Part shown: positions 55,717-62,412 of the stretch, one piece after another
Layout of the letters: the number at the start of each line of letters is the position of its first letter
How positions within the stretch are numbered: the first letter of the stretch is position 1
Assembly (NCBI GenBank): GCA_031285565.1
Contig: JAITVY010000074.1
Coordinates: forward strand, 1 to 62,412
Origin: Tannerella sp.
GTDB lineage: Bacteria; Bacteroidota; Bacteroidia; Bacteroidales; Tannerellaceae
Direction of reading: 5' to 3'
DNA: 62,412 bases
The notes under the pieces: model-generated
Told to the model about the DNA's origin: nothing
The model's database searches: none
Seen by the model: the letters and a program-made list of their open reading frames with translations, nothing else
Program-made: the position numbers and the translations under genes

Positions 55717-57378
55717 ATGTATACGGATAAAAAAAATGTGCTGCAACTTGCAGCTTTATTAAAAACCTACGGGATCAAACAGATTGTTCTATCACCTGGT
55801 TCCCGCAATTCTCCTCTGAGCCATACGTTTGCTGCAGAACCGTTTTTTATTTGTCATAGTGTAGTGGACGAACGCAGTTCTGCCTTTTATGCACTGGGGC
55901 TTATTCAGGCAATTTCAGAACCGGTTGCAGTTTGTTGCACTTCCGGAAGTGCAGCATTAAATTTTGCACCGGCTGTAGCCGAAGCTTTTTATCAACAAAT
56001 CCCATTATTGGTAATCACAGCCGATCGTCCCGAATCGCAAATAGGACAGATGCTCGGACAAACCCTTCCGCAAGCCGGACTATTCAATACACTTGTAAAA
56101 AAAGCAGTCCACTTGCCTGAAATTTCAAATGCCGAAGACGAATGGTTTTGCAATCGCTTGATAAACGAAGCAATACAGGCTTTAGAGCACAATGGAAAAG
56201 GACCGGCACATATTAATATTCCGCTTTCAGAACCGCTATTCAATTTTACAACTGAAGCATTACCTGATGTCCGGAAAATAAATAACTGTCGCTGTACAAA
56301 ACAATTCGAAAACAACAATTATACAGAGCGTTTCCGGAAATATAATAAAAGGATGATTATTGTCGGACAATTCCCCCCATCCGAAGAACTAAAGATACAA
56401 CTGGGGATATTAGCGAATAAAAAGAAATGTGTTGTTTTATGCGAACACCTGGCTAATCTTCATGAAGCTGCCTTTATCAACAATTTTGATGAGGTACTAA
56501 AAACAATTTTTCCTGAAGAAAGACAACAATACAGACCTGAATTATTGATCACATTAGGCGGACATGTAGTCTCAAAACGTGTTAATAAATTCATCCGGGA
56601 ATATCCACCTTACGAACACTGGCATATTTCGGAATCCGGAGATATTGTAGATACTTACAGAGTCTTAACCGATATCATTGAATATGATGCCGCAAGCTTT
56701 TTACACACCATAACCGGACATTCGTCAGACGCTGCTGAAGATGATCTATCTTTTACCACACAATGGAAACAGGCTTCGGACCGTACTCCGATGCATCATC
56801 CGGAATGTCCTGAAGAAGAAGCAGTACAAATGCTTCTGCAGTCCATACCGGAAAACAGTTCATTGCATTTGGCAAATAGTTCAAGTGTACGCTATGCACA
56901 ACTGTACCCTTTGCATCATACGATACATGTTTTCTGTAATCGGGGAACAAATGGCATTGAAGGTTCACTATCAACTGCAGTAGGCTATGCAGCCGCCAGT
57001 GAACGCCAGACTTTTCTTTTCATCGGCGACTTATCATTTTTCTATGACATGAACGGGCTATGGAATCGTCAGCTAAATAACAAATTACGTATTTTTCTAA
57101 TCAATAATGGTTGCGGTAGAATTTTTCATACACTTAAAGGGCTGAATCAATCCGAAGCATTGGATGACTATATCGCAGCAGCACATCATACAACAGCCAA
57201 AGGGTGGGCCGAATCGCTGGGAATTACATATCTTTCTGCTTCCGATCAAACAGAACTAAAGAAACAAATCCCCGCTTTTATTGATAAAAACAGTTCTAAC
57301 CCCATCCTATTTGAATATTTCCCTGAAAAGAAAAAGAGCGAAGAAAAAAAGTCCGTCATTAGTAAAAGTGATAATTAA
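55717..57378 (+). CDS. menD: SEPHCHC synthase MenD
   Basis: The 553-residue thiamine diphosphate enzyme joins isochorismate and 2-oxoglutarate to make SEPHCHC. N-terminal motifs are IVLSPGSRNSPLSHTFAAEP and VVDERSSAFYALGLIQ (the catalytic Glu that activates ThDP). The C-terminal ThDP/Mg motif is FIGDLSFFYDMNGLWN followed by NKLRIFLINNGCGRIFHTL. It lies between menF and menB in the operon. The gap to menB is 27 bases with an ATTAATC-type stutter sequence. Confidence 0.95.
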   Translation: MYTDKKNVLQLAALLKTYGIKQIVLSPGSRNSPLSHTFAAEPFFICHSVVDERSSAFYALGLIQAISEPVAVCCTSGSAALNFAPAVAEAFYQQIPLLVITADRPESQIGQMLGQTLPQAGLFNTLVKKAVHLPEISNAEDEWFCNRLINEAIQALEHNGKGPAHINIPLSEPLFNFTTEALPDVRKINNCRCTKQFENNNYTERFRKYNKRMIIVGQFPPSEELKIQLGILANKKKCVVLCEHLANLHEAAFINNFDEVLKTIFPEERQQYRPELLITLGGHVVSKRVNKFIREYPPYEHWHISESGDIVDTYRVLTDIIEYDAASFLHTITGHSSDAAEDDLSFTTQWKQASDRTPMHHPECPEEEAVQMLLQSIPENSSLHLANSSSVRYAQLYPLHHTIHVFCNRGTNGIEGSLSTAVGYAAASERQTFLFIGDLSFFYDMNGLWNRQLNNKLRIFLINNGCGRIFHTLKGLNQSEALDDYIAAAHHTTAKGWAESLGITYLSASDQTELKKQIPAFIDKNSSNPILFEYFPEKKKSEEKKSVISKSDN

Positions 57379-57405
57379 CCATTAATCACTAATCATTATT
57401 TAATC

Positions 57406-58233
57406 ATGCTTATGGAAACAAGAATCTGGAAAACAATTAAAACCTACGAGGATATCTTATTTGATTTTTATAATGGTATCGCCCGTATAACCATCAATCG
57501 TCCGCGTTATCGCAACGCATTTACACCAACTACTACAGGCGAAATGAGTGATGCTTTACGCGTTTGCCGTGAAGAAGCCGATATCAATGTTGTTGTTATT
57601 ACCGGAGCAGGAGATAAAGCCTTTTGTTCGGGTGGTGATCAAAATGTAAAAGGAAAAGGAGGATATATCGGTAAAGACGGCGTTCCGCGTCTGAGTGTAC
57701 TCGACGTTCAAAAGCAAATCCGTTCATTACCGAAGCCTGTCATCGCTATGGTCAACGGATATGCAATCGGTGGTGGACATGTGTTACATGTAGTTTGCGA
57801 TTTAAGTATCGCTTCTGAAAATGCCATTTTCGGACAAACCGGCCCACGCGTAGGAAGCTTCGATGCAGGTTTCGGTTCTTCCTATCTGGCACGAATTGTC
57901 GGTCAGAAGAAAGCACGTGAGATATGGTTCCTTTGCCGCCAGTATAATGCACAGGAAGCGCTGGATATGGGACTGGTAAATAAGGTTGTTCCGTTCGACC
58001 AACTGGAAGACGAGGTTGTTGAGTGGGCAGAAACCATGATGCAACACAGTCCGATGGCATTACGAATGATTAAGGCCGGATTGAATGCCGAACTCGACGG
58101 ACAAGCAGGCATTCAGGAATTGGCTGGGGATGCCACATTACTCTATTATCTGACAGAAGAAGCACAGGAAGGAAAAAATGCATTCCTCGAAAAACGAAAA
58201 CCCGACTTCAAGCAGTTCCCTAAGTTTCCATGA
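57406..58233 (+). CDS. menB: 1,4-dihydroxy-2-naphthoyl-CoA synthase
   Basis: A 275-residue crotonase-fold enzyme that closes the naphthoate ring of o-succinylbenzoyl-CoA. Visible features are [40 protein letters not shown] (oxyanion hole region), [20 protein letters not shown], and [20 protein letters not shown] (active-site loop). Starts at 57406 or at the second Met (57412, METRIWKT) are both possible. Its TGA overlaps the ATG of the menC/menE fusion, which implies translational coupling. Confidence 0.95.
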   Translation: MLMETRIWKTIKTYEDILFDFYNGIARITINRPRYRNAFTPTTTGEMSDALRVCREEADINVVVITGAGDKAFCSGGDQNVKGKGGYIGKDGVPRLSVLDVQKQIRSLPKPVIAMVNGYAIGGGHVLHVVCDLSIASENAIFGQTGPRVGSFDAGFGSSYLARIVGQKKAREIWFLCRQYNAQEALDMGLVNKVVPFDQLEDEVVEWAETMMQHSPMALRMIKAGLNAELDGQAGIQELAGDATLLYYLTEEAQEGKNAFLEKRKPDFKQFPKFP

Positions 58234-60248
58234 AAGGGGAAAATATGTATCATATATCTGTCATCCCTTATTCCTTAAAGTTCCGCCAGCCTGCCAGAAC
58301 TTCACGTGGTGAATATACTTCACATCAGGTATGGTATATACTGCTCACATCAGATCAGGAACCGGACAAATGGGGTATCGGCGAATGTGCCCCATTACCG
58401 GATTTAAGCTGCGACGCATCACCGGATTATGATGAAAAGCTCCGTTCCGTCTGTCGCGAAATAGAACAAACCGGACAACTAAATACGGAAACGCTTCGCC
58501 CATATCCATCGATCTTATTTGGATTAGAAACAGCCTTTCGTCATTTCGAAAAAGACAGCTTTACCCTCTGGGACACGTCATTTTCACAGGGGAGCGCCGG
58601 AATACCCATCAATGGGCTAATCTGGATGGATAATTATGCTGAAATGCTGAAACAGATTGAAAGCAAAATGCAATCCGGGTTCCGTTGTATCAAACTAAAA
58701 ATCGGAGCTATCAGTTTCAATGAAGAAATTAAACTGCTTCAACACATCCGTAGTCATTTTTCCCAAAAGGAAATAGAAATCAGGGTAGATGCTAATGGAG
58801 CATTTTCTCCGTCTACAGCTTTAGAGAAATTAAACAAGCTGGCCGAATTAAACATTCATTCGATCGAGCAACCTGTCGCCGCAGGCCAATGGGAAACAAT
58901 GGCACAACTGTGTGAGCAATCACCGATTCCCATTGCATTAGATGAAGAACTGATCGGGTGTAATCAACCAGATGATAAGAAAAATCTACTTCATACGATC
59001 CGTCCCCAATATATTATTTTAAAACCATCTTTACATGGAGGTATCAGTGGCTGTAATGAATGGATCACAGAAGCCGGTCAATTAAAGATTAACTGGTGGG
59101 CGACATCCGCATTAGAATCCAATATTGCACTAAATACAATAACACAATGGAGTGCGACTTATAATAATCCGTTACCTCAGGGATTAGGTACAGGCGGACT
59201 TTTTTATAACAATATGGAGATGCCACTCACATTACATCAGGATAATTTATATTACAATCCGCAAAAAGAGATATCCGGCTATCGTTCTTACTTTAACTTC
59301 TTAGCTGAATGGAGCAATGATGCATCTACCATTCAGATCCGGACATCAGGTTCTACAGGAACACCTAAAATGATTTCAGTGAAAAAAGAGCAAATGGTTC
59401 AAAGTGCACAGCTGACATGTTCGTTTCTCAACCTTCAGCCAGGTGATAAAGCACTTCTATGTATGCCTTTGCAATATATCGGGGCAAAAATGATGGTGGT
59501 ACGCGCATTAACAACCAATCTGGAACTAGCCATTCGTAAGCCATCGGGACATCCGTTAGCACATGTAGAATTGCCACTCGATTTTGTTGCCATGACACCA
59601 CAACAAGTTTTTAATTCGTTACAAGTACCGGAAGAGAAACTAAAACTCCGGCAAATAAAAAACCTAATCATCGGAGGAGGAGCCATAGACATTGCTTTAG
59701 AAAAAGAATTACGCACCTTTCCACATTCCGTATATTCTACATACGGAATGACCGAAACCGTATCACATATTGCATTACGACGTCTAAGCGGAGAAAAAGC
59801 ATCTGATTATTATCAACCATTTCCATCCGTAGAACTCTCTTTATCCGAAAAGAATACTTTAATTATCAAAGCTCCTTTCGCACTGAATGGTGAAGTGGAA
59901 ACAAATGATATTGCCGAAATTAATCAGGATGGTAACTTCCGCATTCTTGGAAGAATAGACAATGTTATTAATAGTGGAGGAGTTAAGATTCAGATAGAAG
60001 CATTGGAAGAGAAATTAAAGATCATTATATCAACTCCATTTGCCATTACAACTATACCGGACATAAAATTCGGAGAAAAAATTGTATTACTGACAGAGCA
60101 ACCATTATCATCTGCAATAATTACAGATATAGAAAAACATCTGACAAGGTTCGAATATCCCCAAAAGTATATTACGGTTGAGAAAATCCCTTATACATCT
60201 AATGATAAAATTGATCGCACAGCATGTAAGATAGTTGCACTACAATAA
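58230..60248 (+). CDS. menC/menE: Fused o-succinylbenzoate synthase / o-succinylbenzoate-CoA ligase (MenC-MenE)
   Basis: One 672-residue frame holds two enzymes. Residues 1-about 340 are MenC of the enolase superfamily: acid-base Lys in IKLKIGA, metal ligands in [18 protein letters not shown] and LDEEL, and the second Lys in ILKPSLHGG. Residues about 360-672 are MenE of the AMP-forming ligase family: [10 protein letters not shown] (about 370-380), YSTYGMTET (about 503) and [20 protein letters not shown]. MenE is short and lacks the long N-terminal part of generic acyl-CoA ligases, as usual for Bacteroidales. There is no stop between the halves. A start at the ATG at 58245 (MYHISVIP) is an alternative. 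menH and menA are not in the window. Confidence 0.93.
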   Translation: MKGENMYHISVIPYSLKFRQPARTSRGEYTSHQVWYILLTSDQEPDKWGIGECAPLPDLSCDASPDYDEKLRSVCREIEQTGQLNTETLRPYPSILFGLETAFRHFEKDSFTLWDTSFSQGSAGIPINGLIWMDNYAEMLKQIESKMQSGFRCIKLKIGAISFNEEIKLLQHIRSHFSQKEIEIRVDANGAFSPSTALEKLNKLAELNIHSIEQPVAAGQWETMAQLCEQSPIPIALDEELIGCNQPDDKKNLLHTIRPQYIILKPSLHGGISGCNEWITEAGQLKINWWATSALESNIALNTITQWSATYNNPLPQGLGTGGLFYNNMEMPLTLHQDNLYYNPQKEISGYRSYFNFLAEWSNDASTIQIRTSGSTGTPKMISVKKEQMVQSAQLTCSFLNLQPGDKALLCMPLQYIGAKMMVVRALTTNLELAIRKPSGHPLAHVELPLDFVAMTPQQVFNSLQVPEEKLKLRQIKNLIIGGGAIDIALEKELRTFPHSVYSTYGMTETVSHIALRRLSGEKASDYYQPFPSVELSLSEKNTLIIKAPFALNGEVETNDIAEINQDGNFRILGRIDNVINSGGVKIQIEALEEKLKIIISTPFAITTIPDIKFGEKIVLLTEQPLSSAIITDIEKHLTRFEYPQKYITVEKIPYTSNDKIDRTACKIVALQ

Positions 60249-60322
60249 AAATGAATCCGGCTTAAGAGAATTGTTGCATTTATTAAAGAATAAAAGTTAA
60301 CCAGGTTAAGCTAAAAGTATAA

Positions 60323-60402
60323 ACTGCGATTGCAAACACATATTCTTAGGCTGCGAATGCATATTTGCAGATTACGAATGTATATTCGCAGCTTAAGAAT
60401 AG
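60323..60402. repeat. Tandem palindromic units between the men operon and the kinase gene
   Basis: Two tandem 21-bp units (GCTGCGAATGCATATTTGCAG at 60350-60370, shown here as the first and last bases GCTGCGAATG...TTTGCAG, and ATTACGAATG...TTCGCAG at 60371-60391) share 16 bases. A third, longer variant starts at 60323 and a partial one follows. Each unit is itself palindromic. They lie between convergent genes and may fold into terminator-like structures. Confidence 0.55.
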
Positions 60403-60516
60403 AGAATATTCAAGACTAAAACAACTTTTATATCAGTAAAAGAATACTTATATAGTTAGCTATACAATATATTTTATAACTAAACCGGATGGGAATAATT
60501 AATATAACAAACCGTA

Positions 60517-61698
60517 TTAATTCTTTTGTTTTCGCAGTTCAATCCGGAAGGTAGTGCCTTTTCCCAACAAAGATTCCTTGACATATATCTTACCACCCGG
60601 ACAAGATTCCACAATACGCTTTACCAGTGAAAGTCCCAGACCCCATCCACGGGTTTTTGTAGTATATCCGGGATTGAAAATAGTTCTGAATTTAGACTTT
60701 GGCATTCCCTTTCCGGTGTCCGATATATCAATAAGGACTTTCTGTCCTTTCTCCCGGATCTGATAAGTGATACTCCCCTGCCCTTCCATAGCATCTACGG
60801 CATTTTTCGTTATATTTTCAATTACCCATGAAAAAAGAGCCTCGCTCATCAATACAAAAATAGAGTCTTCAGGTGCATCAATTGTCATTTTCACTTTAGA
60901 TGAAATACGGGACTGCAGATATTCGCAGGAGGCATGAATTGCGTCATTAAGATTTAATGGCTTCAAATCAGGGTTCGAACCTATTTTAGAAAAACGATTG
61001 GCAATCGTTTCCAAACGCATTACATCTTTCTCCATCTCCGTCAGATAAGCAGTATCTACATCTTTTGTCTTTAGATACTCTACCCATGCAATTAAAGACG
61101 AGATCGGCGTTCCTAACTGATGCGCCGTTTCTTTGGATAATCCGACCCAGACTTTATTCTGTTCTGCGCGTTTTGTGCTCATCAATGCCACAAAAGCAAT
61201 CATAATAAAGATAAACATCACAAGAAGCTGTGCATACGGAAAAATCAATAAACGCTTGAGTATTGTTGAATCGTCATAATAAACATAACGATGAACCCCC
61301 TCATCAATCTCCATAATAATCGGAGGATTTTTTGTTTTAAATTCCTTTAATTTTTTCGCTAAATACACATCACCCCCATGTTCCGGAACCTGTATATTCC
61401 GGTGGTCCCAGATACGATCCTGATCGTCTGACTCAATCACCGGAATAGTTGTATTTCCTTCTATTATCTTAAGAAATAAGAGTAATGTCTGTTCGGCTGC
61501 ATGAGAAGCATTATCACCCGTATCATCTAAAGTTAGTACACGGGTCGTCTCCGACCAGATTTCAATACGTTGCCGTTCTTCTTCAGCCAATTTCTTTATT
61601 AATGAATCTGAAATCACCACTGAAACAATCGAAATCAAAACCGCTCCAATGATGAAAATATATTTCAGATATTGTCGGGAATCATAAATACTACGCAT
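60517..61698 (-). CDS. Membrane sensor histidine kinase (orphan)
   Basis: The 393-residue protein has TM1 (YIFIIGAVLISIVSVVISDS, about 13-32), a periplasmic sensor part (about 33-150), TM2 (about 155-173, LLVMFIFIMIAFVALMS), a HisKA domain with phospho-acceptor His193 (KETAHQLGTPISSLIAW) and an HATPase_c domain (ENITKNAVDAMEGQG N-box, DTGKGMPKS G1, TRGWGLGLSLVKRIV G2). No response regulator gene is next to it, so it signals to a partner encoded elsewhere. msrA is 82 bases upstream on the same strand. The ligand is unknown. Confidence 0.92.
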   Translation of the reverse strand: MRSIYDSRQYLKYIFIIGAVLISIVSVVISDSLIKKLAEEERQRIEIWSETTRVLTLDDTGDNASHAAEQTLLLFLKIIEGNTTIPVIESDDQDRIWDHRNIQVPEHGGDVYLAKKLKEFKTKNPPIIMEIDEGVHRYVYYDDSTILKRLLIFPYAQLLVMFIFIMIAFVALMSTKRAEQNKVWVGLSKETAHQLGTPISSLIAWVEYLKTKDVDTAYLTEMEKDVMRLETIANRFSKIGSNPDLKPLNLNDAIHASCEYLQSRISSKVKMTIDAPEDSIFVLMSEALFSWVIENITKNAVDAMEGQGSITYQIREKGQKVLIDISDTGKGMPKSKFRTIFNPGYTTKTRGWGLGLSLVKRIVESCPGGKIYVKESLLGKGTTFRIELRKQKN

Positions 61699-61780
61699 AT
61701 ATATTTATTGAAAATCATATCAATAAATCAAACGAAAAAGATCGTCAAATATTATATTTACAGTAGTAAGTATATTGCAG

Positions 61781-62260
61781 TTAAAAGATCTTTTTATACG
61801 AATGGCAATAAGGGGTTGTACCTTTATGTTCATAATATTGCTGATGATAATCTTCAGCTTTCCAGAATGTGGATGCAGGTTTTAGCATAGTTGCAACCTT
61901 ATACCCCTTTTCTTCAAGTATAAGGATGTATTTTTCGGCAATCGCTTTTTCTTCATCATTCGAATAGAAAATACACGACAAATACTGGGGACCTATATCA
62001 GGACCTTGTCCGTTTGTTTGAGTGAAATCATGTGTTTCAAAAAACAGCTTCACTAAGTCTTCGTAAGTAGTCTCAGACGGATCGTATGTCACTTCTGTTG
62101 TTTCCAGATGTCCGGTATTTTTCTGACAGACCTGTTCATATGTAGGATTGTCGACATGTCCGCCCATAAAACCAACGGCAGTATGATTTACTCCGGAAGC
62201 TTTCATAAAATAATACTCGGTTCCCCAGAAACAACCTGATGCAAAATAAGCTTTCTTCAT
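61781..62260 (-). CDS. msrA: Peptide-methionine (S)-S-oxide reductase
   Basis: I place the start at the ATG at 62260 (MKKAYFASGCFWG), 15 codons inside the longest frame, since MsrA proteins begin just before this motif. The 159-residue enzyme reduces the S epimer of methionine sulfoxide. Catalytic Cys10 is in GCFWG; GGHVDNPTYEQVC, TGHLETTEVTYDPS and GPQYLSCIFYS follow, and the C-terminal YCHSYK holds a possible resolving Cys. There is no MsrB domain and no signal peptide. A -7 box (TATCTTTG) lies at 62288-62295 on the minus strand. Confidence 0.93.
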   Translation of the reverse strand: MKKAYFASGCFWGTEYYFMKASGVNHTAVGFMGGHVDNPTYEQVCQKNTGHLETTEVTYDPSETTYEDLVKLFFETHDFTQTNGQGPDIGPQYLSCIFYSNDEEKAIAEKYILILEEKGYKVATMLKPASTFWKAEDYHQQYYEHKGTTPYCHSYKKIF

Positions 62261-62287
62261 ATTTTTTTGTGTTGCAGGAATAAACTT

Positions 62288-62295
62288 CAAAGATA
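62288..62295 (-). promoter_or_regulatory. -7 promoter box (TATCTTTG) of msrA
   Basis: TAnnTTTG match on the minus strand, 27 bases upstream of the chosen start codon. This supports the ATG at 62260 over the upstream Met at 62305, which would precede the promoter. Confidence 0.5.
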
Positions 62296-62359
62296 TAATC
62301 GGCAAATCAAAAAGTTCACATTTTCAAAACGAAAAGTACACTTTTTATTTGAATTTATT

Positions 62360-62367
62360 TATATTTG
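62360..62367 (+). promoter_or_regulatory. Candidate -7 box (TATATTTG) for a gene beyond the window
   Basis: Exact TAnnTTTG match on the plus strand, divergent from msrA. The corresponding gene would begin after the end of this window. Confidence 0.35.
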
Positions 62368-62412
62368 TTGTGCATCTTGTTTGTCATAAGATGTTCGTGT
62401 ATGGGAGGCCTA

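Noticed and set aside
60323..60402. Tandem units as a CRISPR remnant
   Set aside because: Units are contiguous without spacers and are internally palindromic.
1..62412. CRISPR array, tRNA or rRNA genes
   Set aside because: No spaced identical repeats of CRISPR type, no cloverleaf with a CCA-type end and no rRNA motif were recognised by eye in the gene-free stretches.

Overview
The window looks like chromosomal DNA of a gut-type Bacteroidales bacterium (Bacteroides/Parabacteroides-like). This rests on two SusC/SusD pairs driven by ECF sigma/FecR anti-sigma pairs, N-terminal STN domains on the SusC proteins, many lipoproteins with a Cys lipobox, several secreted glycoside hydrolases, promoters of the TTTG / TAnnTTTG kind rather than sigma-70 boxes, and the near absence of Shine-Dalgarno sequences. 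The genus cannot be fixed from the sequence alone.

Layout. 1-5.8 kb: a truncated transglutaminase-like gene, a small lipoprotein, three beta-propeller-type lipoproteins (6-bladed / DUF4221) and a C-terminal stub of a second transglutaminase/discoidin-type gene. 5.9-15.1 kb: a four-gene RND efflux operon (adaptor lipoprotein, permease 1, TolC-like channel, permease 2). 15.4-28.2 kb: polysaccharide-utilisation-like locus 1 (ECF sigma, FecR, SusC, SusD), facing a convergent GH2 and a GH3/beta-lactamase fusion. 28.4-36.0 kb: rplS, a DUF5703 glycosidase-like protein, queH, a frameshifted GH51 arabinofuranosidase, and agmatine deiminase plus N-carbamoylputrescine amidase (agmatine to putrescine). 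36.1-43.0 kb: locus 2 (ECF sigma, FecR, SusC, SusD), followed directly by an IS1182-type insertion sequence (43.0-44.8 kb) and a GH109-type oxidoreductase. 46.8-54.4 kb: housekeeping and hypothetical genes (C1 peptidase, proC, DUF47 plus PiT phosphate transporter, SDR protein, lipoprotein, retropepsin-like protein). 54.6-60.2 kb: menaquinone operon menF-menD-menB-menC/E, with menC and menE fused. 60.5-62.3 kb: an orphan sensor histidine kinase and msrA.

How the parts work together. The two sigma/anti-sigma/SusCD sets are trans-envelope signalling loci of the kind usually tied to host-derived glycans, and the surrounding secreted hydrolases (GH2, GH3, GH109, GH51, DUF5703) fit glycan foraging. 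The RND operon appears to be under an operator-like palindrome overlapping its promoter. The same 17-bp architecture sits at the same distance from the -7 box of the propeller-lipoprotein group, which suggests a shared regulator.

The non-coding DNA is rich in repeats: a short CCCC-TTTA-GGGG palindromic family (7 copies, three inside coding sequence), 'stutter' repeats, a repeat element separating sigma from FecR, tandem palindromic units after the men operon, and transcription terminators built into both IS ends. No rRNA, tRNA or CRISPR was found.
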